Below, piece after piece: positions 8,980 to 18,219 of a stretch of DNA of 64,000 nucleotides. A model generated the notes under the pieces. The model was given only the letters and a program-made list of their open reading frames with translations. It ran no database searches and was not told the DNA's origin. The stretch is from the NCBI RefSeq assembly GCF_002104515.1, contig NZ_NBOE01000005.1:1-64000 (forward strand), in the 5' to 3' direction. Position 1 is the stretch's first letter. Each line of letters begins with the position of its first letter. This DNA is from Colwellia polaris (lineage in GTDB: Bacteria > Pseudomonadota > Gammaproteobacteria > Enterobacterales > Alteromonadaceae). Position numbers and translations under genes: made by a program.

Positions 8980-9808
8980 AAAAACAATGTTATTAAGCAA
9001 ATTGCTTTTTTCGGCTTTATTACTGATGCAAGTGTGCTTTGTGCAAGCCGAAACAGTAAGCAGTGAGCAATATTTTCAAGGGGCACTTATTGTTGGTAAA
9101 ACTAAACCAGAAAATAAAGTTACCCTAAATGGCGAAGCGATTAAAGTCTCTAAAAATGGCGACTATGCACTGGGTTTTAGTCGAGATGAGAAAAACAACA
9201 GTGAGCTGTTAATTATTAGCCCAAATGGTGAAGCCGAAAAGCGCATATTAAAACCATTAAAACGAAAATATAACATTCAAAGAGTTAATGGTATTGCAAA
9301 AAAAATTATGAACCCAAACAAGAAAGCGATCAGTCGTGTTGGGGAAGATAATAAAAAAATAAGAGCTGCTCGAAAAACTGATAGCGACTTAACCGCTTTC
9401 GCGCAAGGCTTTATCTCACCTATAGATGGCATAATTACTGGCGTATATGGTAGCCAGCGTTATTATAATGGTGTACCAAAAACGCCACATTATGGTTTAG
9501 ATTATGCCGGTGATAAAGGTGATCCTGTAAAAGCGCCAGCTGATGGCGTAGTATTAATGTATGTAAGTGATATGTTTTACTCTGGCGGTACTATGATTAT
9601 TGATCATGGCCATGGAGTCACATCAACATTTTTACATTTGAGTGGTTCATACGTTAAAGAAGGCGATAAAGTTAGCCAAGGCCAAGTAGTTGCTGCCGTG
9701 GGTGCAAGTGGAAGGGCAACAGGACCACATTTAGATTGGCGAATAAATTGGTTTAGTATGAGATTAGATCCAGCACTGGTACTAAAACTCAAACCTTTAT
9801 TACGTTAA
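8972..9808 (+). CDS. M23 family zinc metallopeptidase (LytM-type), secreted
   Basis: The protein has 278 residues from ATG 8972, which overlaps the previous stop; a TTG two codons upstream is less likely. A signal peptide ends near CFVQA/ETV. The C-terminal LytM domain is complete: TPHYGLDYAG supplies the first His and Asp, HGHGVTSTFLHLSG the HxH region, and GPHLDWRI the last His. Such enzymes cleave peptidoglycan cross-links or regulate amidases in the periplasm. The middle 100 residues are basic and of unknown role. Functional intactness is inferred from the retained zinc ligands. Confidence 0.92.
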   Translation: MDKKTMLLSKLLFSALLLMQVCFVQAETVSSEQYFQGALIVGKTKPENKVTLNGEAIKVSKNGDYALGFSRDEKNNSELLIISPNGEAEKRILKPLKRKYNIQRVNGIAKKIMNPNKKAISRVGEDNKKIRAARKTDSDLTAFAQGFISPIDGIITGVYGSQRYYNGVPKTPHYGLDYAGDKGDPVKAPADGVVLMYVSDMFYSGGTMIIDHGHGVTSTFLHLSGSYVKEGDKVSQGQVVAAVGASGRATGPHLDWRINWFSMRLDPALVLKLKPLLR

Positions 9809-9852
9809 AGGCAATTATTCGCTAAGCTGATTAATTAAATATAGGGTATAAC

Positions 9853-10608
9853 ATGAAAAATTTATTTATCATTTTTGTACTAATTATAAGTTTTAATGTC
9901 AGCGCTAAAGCATTACAGATTGGATGGGAACTTTGGTTTCCTTATCAATACCGAAATAGCCAACAAGACCTTGTTGGCTTAGACTTTGAAATTCTCAATA
10001 CCATACTTGCCAAAACAGATTATAAAGTCGCTTATACTGAATTACCCTGGAAGCGACATTTACACTATATAAAAATAGGTCAACTAGATGTTGCAATGGG
10101 CGCATCGTATAATGAAGAAAGGTTACGTTATGCTATGTTCAGCCAAGCCTATAGACAAGAAACTGTAAATCTTTTTGTTAAAAAAGGAACCGTTAAAGCG
10201 ATTAAACTAAATTCTTTATCAGATCTTATAAACAGCGAATATATGATAGGTATAGAAAGTGGATATTATTATGGTGAAGAATATCAAGCTTTAATGAAAA
10301 AATCAGAGTTTCGAGAACATATTAGTGAAGTTGTTGATATCGAAGAAAATGTGACGCTACTTATGCAAGGCCATATCGATGGCTTTCTTGTTGATCCTGC
10401 TACGATAAAAGCCTTCTCTAAGAAATATCAAATGAATGATGAGTTTGAACAACACACATTAAGCATTTATCAGTCGGCAATACACTTCATGTTTAGCAAA
10501 GCGTCTGTATCACCGGAAACTGTTCAAACAATAGATAACATAATTACTGATTTAAAAGCCTCAGGAGAATTAGACACTATTATTCAAAAGTGGCAAACCA
10601 TGCAGTAG
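9853..10608 (+). CDS. Periplasmic amino-acid-type solute-binding protein (SBP_bac_3)
   Basis: This 251-residue protein has a signal peptide (MKNLFIIFVLIISFNVSAKA). Its family-3 binding fold shows FDFE-like GLDFEILNTIL, PWKRHLHYIKIGQLDVAMG and the hinge region IGIESGYYYGEEY. These proteins bind amino acids or similar small solutes in the periplasm. No ABC permease or ATPase is adjacent, so it may work alone or as a sensor-type binding protein. The ligand cannot be told from sequence. Confidence 0.85.
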   Translation: MKNLFIIFVLIISFNVSAKALQIGWELWFPYQYRNSQQDLVGLDFEILNTILAKTDYKVAYTELPWKRHLHYIKIGQLDVAMGASYNEERLRYAMFSQAYRQETVNLFVKKGTVKAIKLNSLSDLINSEYMIGIESGYYYGEEYQALMKKSEFREHISEVVDIEENVTLLMQGHIDGFLVDPATIKAFSKKYQMNDEFEQHTLSIYQSAIHFMFSKASVSPETVQTIDNIITDLKASGELDTIIQKWQTMQ

Positions 10609-10690
10609 CTTTACCCTCTGAACTAAACAATAAAAAATTTATTACTTTTGGTTTTTTAATTTCACTGCAAATAAAGCAACGGGAAAAATA

Positions 10691-11005
10691 ATGGCAGGTA
10701 ACTATCCAAGTAAAATTAAATCGCTACCGTTATTCGATGGTAGATTTGACGCATATAAACTAGCGGCGAATGGCAGTGATGTGTTGTTTGCTTCTTACCC
10801 CGCAGGTACTAATATTCCTTTACATAAACATGATACCGATAACTACGGTGTTATCACCCGTGGGGAATTAATTTTAACAATGCAGGGCAAAACTCAACAT
10901 ATCAAAATTGGCCAATGGTATCATGTACCCGCTAATGTCGAACATAGTGCTAAATTTTTAGAAGTTACAGATGAAATTGAAATTTGGTTTCATCCTGAAA
11001 AATAA
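10691..11005 (+). CDS. Small single-domain cupin protein
   Basis: This 104-residue protein has one cupin barrel. Motif 1 is present as PLHKHDTDNYGVITRGEL (two His and a Glu), and motif 2 as WYHVPANVEHSA (His). The metal site is therefore complete. The substrate is unknown; such small cupins are often sugar isomerases, dioxygenases or binding proteins. It lies 82 bases after the binding-protein gene and converges on the LysR gene. Confidence 0.85.
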   Translation: MAGNYPSKIKSLPLFDGRFDAYKLAANGSDVLFASYPAGTNIPLHKHDTDNYGVITRGELILTMQGKTQHIKIGQWYHVPANVEHSAKFLEVTDEIEIWFHPEK

Positions 11006-11078
11006 CAATAAGTTCGACTTACGACTTGAAGTATTAAACTTGCTGTTAGTACTTCTGCATACTCATAGCTAATATAAA

Positions 11079-11978
11079 TTAAATATTTGAAGCAGCCTGA
11101 ATAATTTGATTCCTAAGCCATTTATTTGCAGGGTCAAAGTCAACATTGGTATGCCAATATAAATGTACGTCAATATCATGCAAAGTTACAGGTAATGGGA
11201 ATACCACTAAATCTAGCACCTCACTGTACAATTTTGCCGTTGTTTCAATCAACGTTAATAGCATGTCGTTCTGAGCGATAACTTTACATGCAGAAAAAGC
11301 ATGCTGGCACCTAAGTCCAATCTTGCGTTGCATGCCCAACCGACCTAATTCAAAGTCTTCTATACTTGGTCCTATTGTACGCGATGAAACCAATACATGA
11401 TCTTGAGAAAGGTAAGTATCTAAATCAAGTGATGATTTTACAATAGGGTGATCTTTTCTAACGAGAACAACGAGTTTATTTTGATCTAATTGAGTGTGCA
11501 AAATGTTGTCGCTAACAGGTACTAAAGTATCTATTGCTAGATCTACATCACCACTAGCGAGTTTATTTTCTAATTCACTGCGGTTAACCCGTCGGCTACT
11601 TTGTAAATTTATCAGTGGGGCCTCTTTTTTAATTCGTTGCATAAGTGGCGGTAAAAATGAAGCTTCAAATCCACCATGCAGCGATATATTAAAGTTGTTT
11701 CTAGACACTAAAGGCTCAAACTGGCGAGCTTGTGCTAAGCAAACTTTTAATTGTTGTAGTGCCTCACGAACATCCGCAATAACATTATTGGCAACAGGCG
11801 TAGGTCTCATTTCGTTGCCTTGTCGGATAAACAAAGGATCTTCGAAATTATGACGAAGTTTACTTAATGAATGACTAACCGCAGGTTGTGATAAGTTTAA
11901 TGCAGATGCTGCTTTCGTAATATTCCCTTCACAATAAATGGCTTCGAATACGACAAATAAATTTAAATCAACCTTCAT
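11079..11978 (-). CDS. LysR-family transcriptional regulator
   Basis: This 299-residue regulator has an N-terminal winged helix-turn-helix (residues about 3-60, with ITKAASALNLSQPAVSHSLSKLR) and a PBP-like effector domain. It is divergent from the TonB-receptor gene, with 308 bases between the start codons. The 27-bp motif shared with two other catabolic promoters is in that gap. LysR proteins usually control the divergent gene and respond to a pathway metabolite, so it is the best candidate regulator of the lipid-catabolic genes. That link is inference. Confidence 0.93.
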   Translation of the reverse strand: MKVDLNLFVVFEAIYCEGNITKAASALNLSQPAVSHSLSKLRHNFEDPLFIRQGNEMRPTPVANNVIADVREALQQLKVCLAQARQFEPLVSRNNFNISLHGGFEASFLPPLMQRIKKEAPLINLQSSRRVNRSELENKLASGDVDLAIDTLVPVSDNILHTQLDQNKLVVLVRKDHPIVKSSLDLDTYLSQDHVLVSSRTIGPSIEDFELGRLGMQRKIGLRCQHAFSACKVIAQNDMLLTLIETTAKLYSEVLDLVVFPLPVTLHDIDVHLYWHTNVDFDPANKWLRNQIIQAASNI

Positions 11979-12046
11979 ATATTTTCACTCATTGTTGTTT
12001 ATTAATAAAAAATCCAACCCAAACTATGCACAATATAGATAGTGGG

Positions 12047-12073
12047 TTATTAAAACTATTCATTTGTTTAATT
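12047..12073 (+). promoter_or_regulatory. Shared regulatory motif, copy A (LysR / TonB receptor intergenic)
   Basis: The core TATTCATTTGTTT is preceded by ATTAAAAC and followed by AATT. The same 27-bp string, with one to a few changes, occurs at 15245 and 41835, each upstream of a lipid-catabolic gene. The flanks ATTAAAAC and GTTTAAT form an imperfect inverted repeat, consistent with an operator. It lies 214 bases before the receptor start. Confidence 0.7.
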
Positions 12074-12286
12074 TAATATCTCAACCTATCTTAGTCAAGT
12101 AGTACGAAAATTGTTCTACACTATTTAGTGTGACAACAAATACTATAATTAAGTCTTATTTAGCAATAAGTTAATAACAAGATTAAAAAGGCTTAAATAA
12201 TAATTCATGTTCGAACAATGTATTTGAACAGAATAACTTTAATGAATACGTGTGATTTGGTATGTATAGCAACTCGGGGATTCAAG

Positions 12287-14740
12287 ATGAAGCAAAAGTT
12301 AGCAACAAAGTTTTTTAAACGAGCAGTACTCGTTTCAGCAGTATTAACAGCAATCAATTCAACAGCCGTAAGCGCAGAGGAAGCAACTACTTCGGCACAA
12401 AATGATGATAAAGATGTAGAACGTATTATGATCACCGCCTCTAAGCGGCTAAAAGGTCTGCAGGAATCGCCGGTAGCTGTTACTGTTGTTAGCGGTCAAG
12501 CGATTGAACAAGCAAAAATACTAGATATAAACGACTTACAAACACTCGTACCTACCTTGCGTGTTACACCACTACAACGATCTGTTAATACCAATTTTGC
12601 CATACGAGGTTTCGGGAATGGTACAAACAATACCGGAATTGAGCCATCAGTTGGTGTATTTATAGATGGTGTTTATCGTTCACGTGCAGCTGCTCAAATT
12701 GGTGACTTACCACGCGTACAACAAATTGAGGTACTAAGTGGTCCGCAAAGTACTCTCTTTGGCAAAAATGCTTCAGCAGGGGTTATTAGTGTAAGAACAA
12801 TGGCACCATCGCATGAATTAGAAGGGAAAATTGAGTTAGGGGCCGGTAATTTCAACCAAAAACTTGTTAAAGGCTACATCACGAACGGGGTGACTGACGA
12901 ACTCGCATTAAGCTTATCAGGTGGTTATAACAAAAGAGATGGTTACACTGATAGCGTTGTTGGTTTAAATGAAATTAACAATCGCGATCGATGGAATGTT
13001 CGAGCGCAAGCATTATATGAACCAACAGAAGATGTTACCTTTAGATTAATAGCCGATTACAGCGAAATTGATGAGGCGTGTTGTACCGTAGACGATGTTA
13101 TAAATGGCCCAACTACTGGCGCGGTCAGAGCACTAGGCGGTGTTGTACTCGATGTTGACCCATTTTCTTATAAATCGTCATTGAATATTGACCCTGAAAA
13201 TACTGTTGAAGATGGCGGTATCTCGCTGCAAGTAGATGTAGACTATGAAGAGTTCACATTTACTTCAATTTCATCAGTGCGTCATAATGACTCAGAATTT
13301 TTAAATGATGTAGATTATACTTCACTCGATATTTTACGTGAGGGTGGTCACACTGAAATCGACACATTTACTCAAGAGTTTCGTTTAACATCAACAGGGA
13401 CAAGACAATTAGAGTGGATGGTCGGAGCCTACATATTTCAAGAAGAGGTAAAAACAGGCGATACGTTGTTTTACGGCGACGACATTAGGAGTTATTTTGA
13501 TGTCTTAATGGTTGCTGGTGGTGCAGCAGGTTTGTTAGACGGGGTTGAAGGTGTTTATGGCCTTGCACCAGGATCATTCTTTTCAAATCAATCAGCAGTA
13601 AATTCAGAATTTACACAAGATAATGATGCCTATTCTTTGTTTGCCAATTTTGATTATCATATTTCTGATAAGTTAACTGCTATTTTTGGTTTAAGCTTCA
13701 CGAAAGATGAGAAAAAAATCACCGCTAACCAAACAAATACTGATGTATTGTCGGGTATTGATTTAGATAACGACTTAACCGTATTTGGCGCGCCTTTGCC
13801 ATTTATTCCAACATTAGCTCCGGCAATTCCGACCTTAAAAGGTTTACAGTTTTTACCCCCTATGCCTGGCTTACCTAACTCAGTTGAAAAGAATAAAACG
13901 AATGATAGTAAAACAACTTGGTCAACACGTTTAGCATATGAAGTTAATGATAATATTAATGTATTTGCCTCAGCAGCTACCGGTTTTAAGGCATCTTCAT
14001 GGAACTTATCACGTAATAGTAACCCATTTGCCAGCGACCAAGCGGCACTAGAAAATGCCAATTTAGCTTTAGCTAACCAAAGCTATGGTGGCCGATTTGC
14101 TTCTCCAGAAGAGGCAAAAGTATATGAGCTTGGTCTTAAAGCAAGGTTTAAACAAGGTGCCTTCAATGTCACTTTGTTTGACCAAACAATTAAAGGCTTT
14201 CAATCATCAATATTTATTGGTACTGGTTATATCTTAGCTAATGCGGGTAAACAAAGTACGAAAGGAATTGAATTTGACTCTGTTTATAATCCAACTGAAA
14301 ACTGGTCTTTTACTTTAGCGGGTACTTTTCTTGACCCAATTTATGACTCATTCCAGGGGGCTACAGGGCTTGATGGTCCGGTGGATTTATCAGGAGAAAA
14401 GCCTGCAGGCATTCATGAACGTAGTATAACCGCAGGGGTTACTTACAGTTATGAACTGGACAATGGTGCTTATGGTTATGTTCGTGCTGATTACCTTTAC
14501 GAAAGTGAAGTTCACCTTGTTGAAAACGTGCCGGAGTCAGAAACACGTGAGGTTGGCACCTTGAATGCGAGCGCTGGATTGAATTTCGAAAATGGCATTC
14601 ATGTACAACTTTGGGTACGAAACCTTAATAATGACGAATATCATCTGTCATCATTCCCGCCACCAATTCAAGCAGGCAGCTTTAATTCATACCCTAACCA
14701 ACCACGTACATTCGGTGCAACAGTTTCTTATGAATTTTAA
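12287..14740 (+). CDS. TonB-dependent outer-membrane receptor
   Basis: The protein has 817 residues from ATG 12287, chosen because it is directly followed by a signal peptide (MKQKLATKFFKRAVLVSAVL); the frame extends 23 codons upstream without a signal. A TonB-box-like segment (VERIMITASKR) precedes the plug domain (LQESPVAVTVV to about residue 190), and the 22-strand barrel ends with the typical aromatic VSYEF. It imports bulky substrates across the outer membrane using TonB energy. It resembles non-siderophore receptors that sit beside catabolic clusters. The divergent LysR gene and shared motif point to uptake of the substrate degraded by the 15.4-35.4 kb genes, which is inference. Confidence 0.93.
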   Translation: MKQKLATKFFKRAVLVSAVLTAINSTAVSAEEATTSAQNDDKDVERIMITASKRLKGLQESPVAVTVVSGQAIEQAKILDINDLQTLVPTLRVTPLQRSVNTNFAIRGFGNGTNNTGIEPSVGVFIDGVYRSRAAAQIGDLPRVQQIEVLSGPQSTLFGKNASAGVISVRTMAPSHELEGKIELGAGNFNQKLVKGYITNGVTDELALSLSGGYNKRDGYTDSVVGLNEINNRDRWNVRAQALYEPTEDVTFRLIADYSEIDEACCTVDDVINGPTTGAVRALGGVVLDVDPFSYKSSLNIDPENTVEDGGISLQVDVDYEEFTFTSISSVRHNDSEFLNDVDYTSLDILREGGHTEIDTFTQEFRLTSTGTRQLEWMVGAYIFQEEVKTGDTLFYGDDIRSYFDVLMVAGGAAGLLDGVEGVYGLAPGSFFSNQSAVNSEFTQDNDAYSLFANFDYHISDKLTAIFGLSFTKDEKKITANQTNTDVLSGIDLDNDLTVFGAPLPFIPTLAPAIPTLKGLQFLPPMPGLPNSVEKNKTNDSKTTWSTRLAYEVNDNINVFASAATGFKASSWNLSRNSNPFASDQAALENANLALANQSYGGRFASPEEAKVYELGLKARFKQGAFNVTLFDQTIKGFQSSIFIGTGYILANAGKQSTKGIEFDSVYNPTENWSFTLAGTFLDPIYDSFQGATGLDGPVDLSGEKPAGIHERSITAGVTYSYELDNGAYGYVRADYLYESEVHLVENVPESETREVGTLNASAGLNFENGIHVQLWVRNLNNDEYHLSSFPPPIQAGSFNSYPNQPRTFGATVSYEF

Positions 14741-14807
14741 AGTTTATAATACTGTTCGATTGATATTTTGCTAATCGGTAGTACAAGCGATTAGCAACGC
14801 AATAAAT

Positions 14808-14841
14808 AAAATGCCTTGTAATTCATACAAGGCATTTTTTT
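14808..14841 (+). terminator. Intrinsic terminator after the TonB receptor
   Basis: The 12-bp stem AAATGCCTTGTA/TACAAGGCATTT with a short loop is followed by a T run. It starts 68 bases after the receptor stop. Confidence 0.9.
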
Positions 14842-14889
14842 ATCTAATTTAATCGATTTGAAAGTAAATTATAAAAGACTTTATTAAGT

Positions 14890-15120
14890 AACCTGAACTC
14901 TGGATAAGCAGCACTTGCTCAATGTTCCCTTTTAAGCCATTTTCTGCGTTAAAACGTCGATAAATAGCGCGCTATTCATAAACGTTTTGCCTTGGAAATG
15001 GCATAAAATGAAGCATTGATGATATCTATTCGTGATGTTCACTTGGCTATAGCATTTACTTTATTACCTAAGCTTTTGGTTCACTTGATTTTCAAGCACT
15101 CATTATCCAGAGTTCAGGTT
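14890..15120. mobile_element. 231-bp MITE-like inverted-repeat element
   Basis: The ends are a perfect 18-bp inverted repeat, AACCTGAACTCTGGATAA and its complement. Both ends are flanked by the direct repeat AAGT (14886-14889 and 15121-15124), as left by transposition. The interior is also palindromic: GCCATTT/AAATGGC and AAAACG/CGTTTT arms surround a central AATAGCGCGCTATT. It holds no ORF, so it would depend on a transposase elsewhere. It lies between the receptor terminator and the promoter of the catabolic run. Confidence 0.8.
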
Positions 15121-15244
15121 AAGTAGCAAATAACAGTTAATCCACGATCATTGTTCACATAATACGACCGCTTAATAACCAATTACCTTTATTGATTAGT
15201 CACAATTACGTACCACACGCAGTATTCGTAATAAGAATGTAAGG

Positions 15245-15271
15245 TTATTAGAACTATTCATTTGTTTAATT
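15245..15271 (+). promoter_or_regulatory. Shared regulatory motif, copy B (upstream of catabolic run)
   Basis: This copy matches copy A at 26 of 27 positions (one A-to-G change) over TTATTAGAACTATTCATTTG and the next seven bases. It lies 134 bases upstream of the histidine phosphatase start. Apart from the repeat element and this motif, 14842-15404 holds no gene. Confidence 0.7.
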
Positions 15272-15404
15272 GTTTGCGGGCTATTAGGATAAGGATATTA
15301 GTGTATTTTAACACCATGAAGAGTCATTAATTCCGCTATGGAAAAACTAAGTGAATACTTAAATATGATATATAAACAATATGTTATGGTAAAGGTGTAA
15401 AACA

Positions 15405-16127
15405 ATGGCAGCTATTTATTTGATTCGCCATGGTCAAGCATCTTTTGGTAAAGCCGACTATGATCAACTGTCTGATAAAGGTGCTCAGCAATCGCAACAC
15501 TTGGGCAAATTTTGGCGTACATTAGCGAGCCCAAATAAAGTATTCACTGGCGATTTATTACGTCATGAACAAACCCTCGAAAACTTTCTTATTGGTTACC
15601 AAGGCAATAAACCTTCCACGGTATTACATTCTGGTTTTAACGAATTTAACCATGTTGATTTGTTAACGCGTTCAGATGCACGTTGGAAAAGCTTTGCGCA
15701 TATGGCATCACTAATTAGTAAGTCACCTGATGGAAATAAAGCTTTTCAAAAAGAGTTTGCTCAAGCGCTTAATCGTTGGGTTGAAGGTAAACACGATGGC
15801 GATTATTTAGAGAGTTGGCCAATGTTTAAAAAACGCTGTATAGCCGCACTTTACGATGTAATTAATCACGAACTTGCTGCTAAAAAATTATCAAGTAAGG
15901 CAGAGCCTTCAAAAGATATTTGTATTTTTACTTCAGGCGGTACTATTTCAGTTCTTATTCAACATGTTCTTGATTTAACGGATCAAAACACTTTAGCCGT
16001 TAATCAACAACTGCGTAACACTAGCGTTACTAAGTTGTTGTTTTCGGAAGGTAAGATAAGCATAGATTATTTAAATAACTATGCGCATTTAGCCGATAAG
16101 CCGGCAGATTGGGTAACTTTTAGATAA
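15405..16127 (+). CDS. Histidine phosphatase family protein, second catalytic His replaced
   Basis: This 240-residue protein has the phosphoglycerate-mutase fold. The phospho-accepting His9 is in LIRHGQ and the arginine of the phosphate pocket is in LLRHEQT (residues 51-57). The usual second histidine motif (SHG) appears as FTSGG at 175-179, with Ser177 in its place. It is the first gene of the lipid-catabolic run, 63 bases before the SDR gene. It may act on a phosphorylated or CoA intermediate, or be regulatory. A phosphatase beside a gene for an acyl-CoA kinase is suggestive but unproven. Confidence 0.85.
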   Translation: MAAIYLIRHGQASFGKADYDQLSDKGAQQSQHLGKFWRTLASPNKVFTGDLLRHEQTLENFLIGYQGNKPSTVLHSGFNEFNHVDLLTRSDARWKSFAHMASLISKSPDGNKAFQKEFAQALNRWVEGKHDGDYLESWPMFKKRCIAALYDVINHELAAKKLSSKAEPSKDICIFTSGGTISVLIQHVLDLTDQNTLAVNQQLRNTSVTKLLFSEGKISIDYLNNYAHLADKPADWVTFR

Positions 16128-16190
16128 CTTGCTAAAGAATTTATTAGAAAATTTTTAGATTGTAAAACGACATTAAATAGGAAGATTATA

Positions 16191-16958
16191 ATGAGCAATA
16201 ATTTGTTTGATTTAACAGGAAAAGTTGCATTAGTAACCGGTGCAAGTCGTGGTATAGGTGAGCATATAGCAAAATTACTGGCCGAAAATGGTGCGCACGT
16301 TATTGTATCAAGTAGAAAAATTGACGGTTGCCAAGCGGTAGTAGAACAAATCATTGCTGCAGGCGGAAGTGCACAAGCTATTGCTTGTCATATTGGTGAA
16401 ATGGACCAAATTGAAGCCATCTTTGCACAAATATCATCGGAGCACGGTAAGTTAGATATTTTAGTTAACAATGCAGCTGCAAACCCTTATTTCGGCCATG
16501 TGCTTGATACTGACTTAGCTGCTTTTCAAAAAACCGTTGATGTAAACATCAGAGGCTACTTCTTTATGTCAACCATGGGTGCAAAACTTATGAAAGCTAA
16601 TGAAGGCGGTGCCATTGTCAACGTTGCTTCAATAAACGGTGTTATTCCTGGCGACTACCAAGGTATTTATTCAATTACCAAAGCTGCTGTTATTTCGATG
16701 ACCAAAACATTCGCCAAAGAATGTGCACAGTTTAATATTCGAGTGAATGCACTTTTACCGGGTGGTACCGACACCAAATTTGCCTCAACGTTAGTTAATA
16801 ATCCGAAAATTTTAGAACAAATGATGCATCACGTACCAATGAAACGTGTTGCTCAACCAGAGGAAATGGCTGGCACTGTGTTGTATTTAGTGTCAAACGC
16901 CTCAAGTTACACAACAGGTACAGCTATTAATGTTGATGGCGGCTATTTAATTGGCTAA
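16191..16958 (+). CDS. SDR family oxidoreductase (FabG-like)
   Basis: This 255-residue classical short-chain dehydrogenase carries the NAD(P) motif TGASRGIG (residues 17-24), the NNAAAN stretch, and the catalytic Tyr-Lys in YSITKAAV. The C terminus INVDGGYLIG is typical. It would oxidise or reduce a hydroxy/keto group on a pathway intermediate. It is the second gene of the run, with 78 bases before the flavin oxidoreductase. The substrate is not evident. Confidence 0.9.
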   Translation: MSNNLFDLTGKVALVTGASRGIGEHIAKLLAENGAHVIVSSRKIDGCQAVVEQIIAAGGSAQAIACHIGEMDQIEAIFAQISSEHGKLDILVNNAAANPYFGHVLDTDLAAFQKTVDVNIRGYFFMSTMGAKLMKANEGGAIVNVASINGVIPGDYQGIYSITKAAVISMTKTFAKECAQFNIRVNALLPGGTDTKFASTLVNNPKILEQMMHHVPMKRVAQPEEMAGTVLYLVSNASSYTTGTAINVDGGYLIG

Positions 16959-17036
16959 GTAACCTAAAAAAGATAATGGCTATTTTATTATCTTTATCAA
17001 GTTTTAAACAAAAATTCAGAATATTTAGGAAGTTAT

Positions 17037-18152
17037 ATGAGTAACAGTAATTCAGCAAAACTTTTTCAGTCATTTTCAACTGGTGGTTTAACATTAAAAA
17101 ACCGTACCGTAATGGCACCGATGACACGTACATTTTCACCTAATAATGTTCCCTCAAATGATGTAGCTCAATACTACCGTCGTAGAGCAGAAGGTAATGT
17201 GGGTTTAATTATTACCGAAGGTACTTTTATCTCACATAAAGCGGCGAATGGTTATGAAAATGTTCCGGCTATTTTTGGTGAAGAAGCATTAGCAGGATGG
17301 AAACATGTAGTCGACGAAGTACATGCAGCAGGTGGCAAAATTGCACCACAGCTATGGCATGTAGGTTCGGTTCGTAAAGAAGGCGTAGGGCCAGATAAAT
17401 CAGTGCCGGGTTATAGCCCGTCTGGTTTATATAAGCCAGGTGCACCAAACGGTGTTGCTATGAGCCAAAGTGACATTGATGAAGTTGTTGCTTCATTTGC
17501 CCAAGCCGCTGCTGACTCTAAAGCCATTGGCTTTGACGCCATTGAAATTCATGGCGCGCACGGTTACCTTGTTGATCAATTTTTATGGGAAGGCACCAAC
17601 CAACGTACTGATGAATATGGTGGTTCTTTAGAAAATCGCGCTCGATTTGCTGTGGAAATTATTGCCGCTATTCGCGCTGCCGTTGGTGAAGACTTCCCCA
17701 TTATTTTCAGGTTCTCACAATGGAAACAACAAGATTATAACGCCAAACTTTGCCAAACACCGGCTGAATTAGAGCGTTTATTGACGTTACTTAGTGATGC
17801 AGGCGTTGACGTATTTCATGCCAGCACTCGTCGTTTTTGGTTGCCTGAATTTGAAGGTTCAGATCTTAATCTTGCGGGTTGGACTAAAAAAATCACCAAT
17901 AAGCCTGTTATTACTGTTGGCAGTGTAGGGCTTGATAGTGACTTTACAGGTGAAGGCAGTGTTGACCTTGGTGGTACATCAAACCCAACAGGTATTGAAG
18001 GTTTACTTACTCGATTAAATAATGATGAATTTGATCTTGTGGCTATTGGTCGAGCGTTATTAGTTGATCCTCAATGGGTTAATAAAATTGAGCAAAACAA
18101 AGAAGATGAAATAGCGCCATTTAATAAAGCAGCATTAATGAAATTAAGCTAA
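17037..18152 (+). CDS. Old Yellow Enzyme-type NADH:flavin oxidoreductase
   Basis: This 371-residue single-domain FMN enzyme has the OYE signatures: MAPMTRTFSP near the N terminus, the substrate-binding pair in HGAHGYLVDQFLWEG, and the following DEYGGSLENR. It lacks the C-terminal iron-sulfur/FAD domains of full 2,4-dienoyl-CoA reductase. Such enzymes reduce activated C=C bonds of enones, enals or enoyl groups. Within this run it probably saturates an unsaturated or keto-conjugated intermediate. A hairpin follows its stop codon. Confidence 0.92.
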   Translation: MSNSNSAKLFQSFSTGGLTLKNRTVMAPMTRTFSPNNVPSNDVAQYYRRRAEGNVGLIITEGTFISHKAANGYENVPAIFGEEALAGWKHVVDEVHAAGGKIAPQLWHVGSVRKEGVGPDKSVPGYSPSGLYKPGAPNGVAMSQSDIDEVVASFAQAAADSKAIGFDAIEIHGAHGYLVDQFLWEGTNQRTDEYGGSLENRARFAVEIIAAIRAAVGEDFPIIFRFSQWKQQDYNAKLCQTPAELERLLTLLSDAGVDVFHASTRRFWLPEFEGSDLNLAGWTKKITNKPVITVGSVGLDSDFTGEGSVDLGGTSNPTGIEGLLTRLNNDEFDLVAIGRALLVDPQWVNKIEQNKEDEIAPFNKAALMKLS

Positions 18153-18165
18153 CCAAACATCAAAG

Positions 18166-18187
18166 GAGCCAATAATGTTATTGGCTC
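18166..18187 (+). terminator. Intercistronic hairpin between OYE and acyl-CoA dehydrogenase
   Basis: The perfect stem GAGCCAATAA/TTATTGGCTC has almost no loop and is followed by only a weak T stretch. It may attenuate transcription or protect mRNA ends within the run more than it terminates. Confidence 0.5.
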
Positions 18188-18219
18188 TTCATTGAAAATA
18201 ACAACAATAAGGACTTCTC

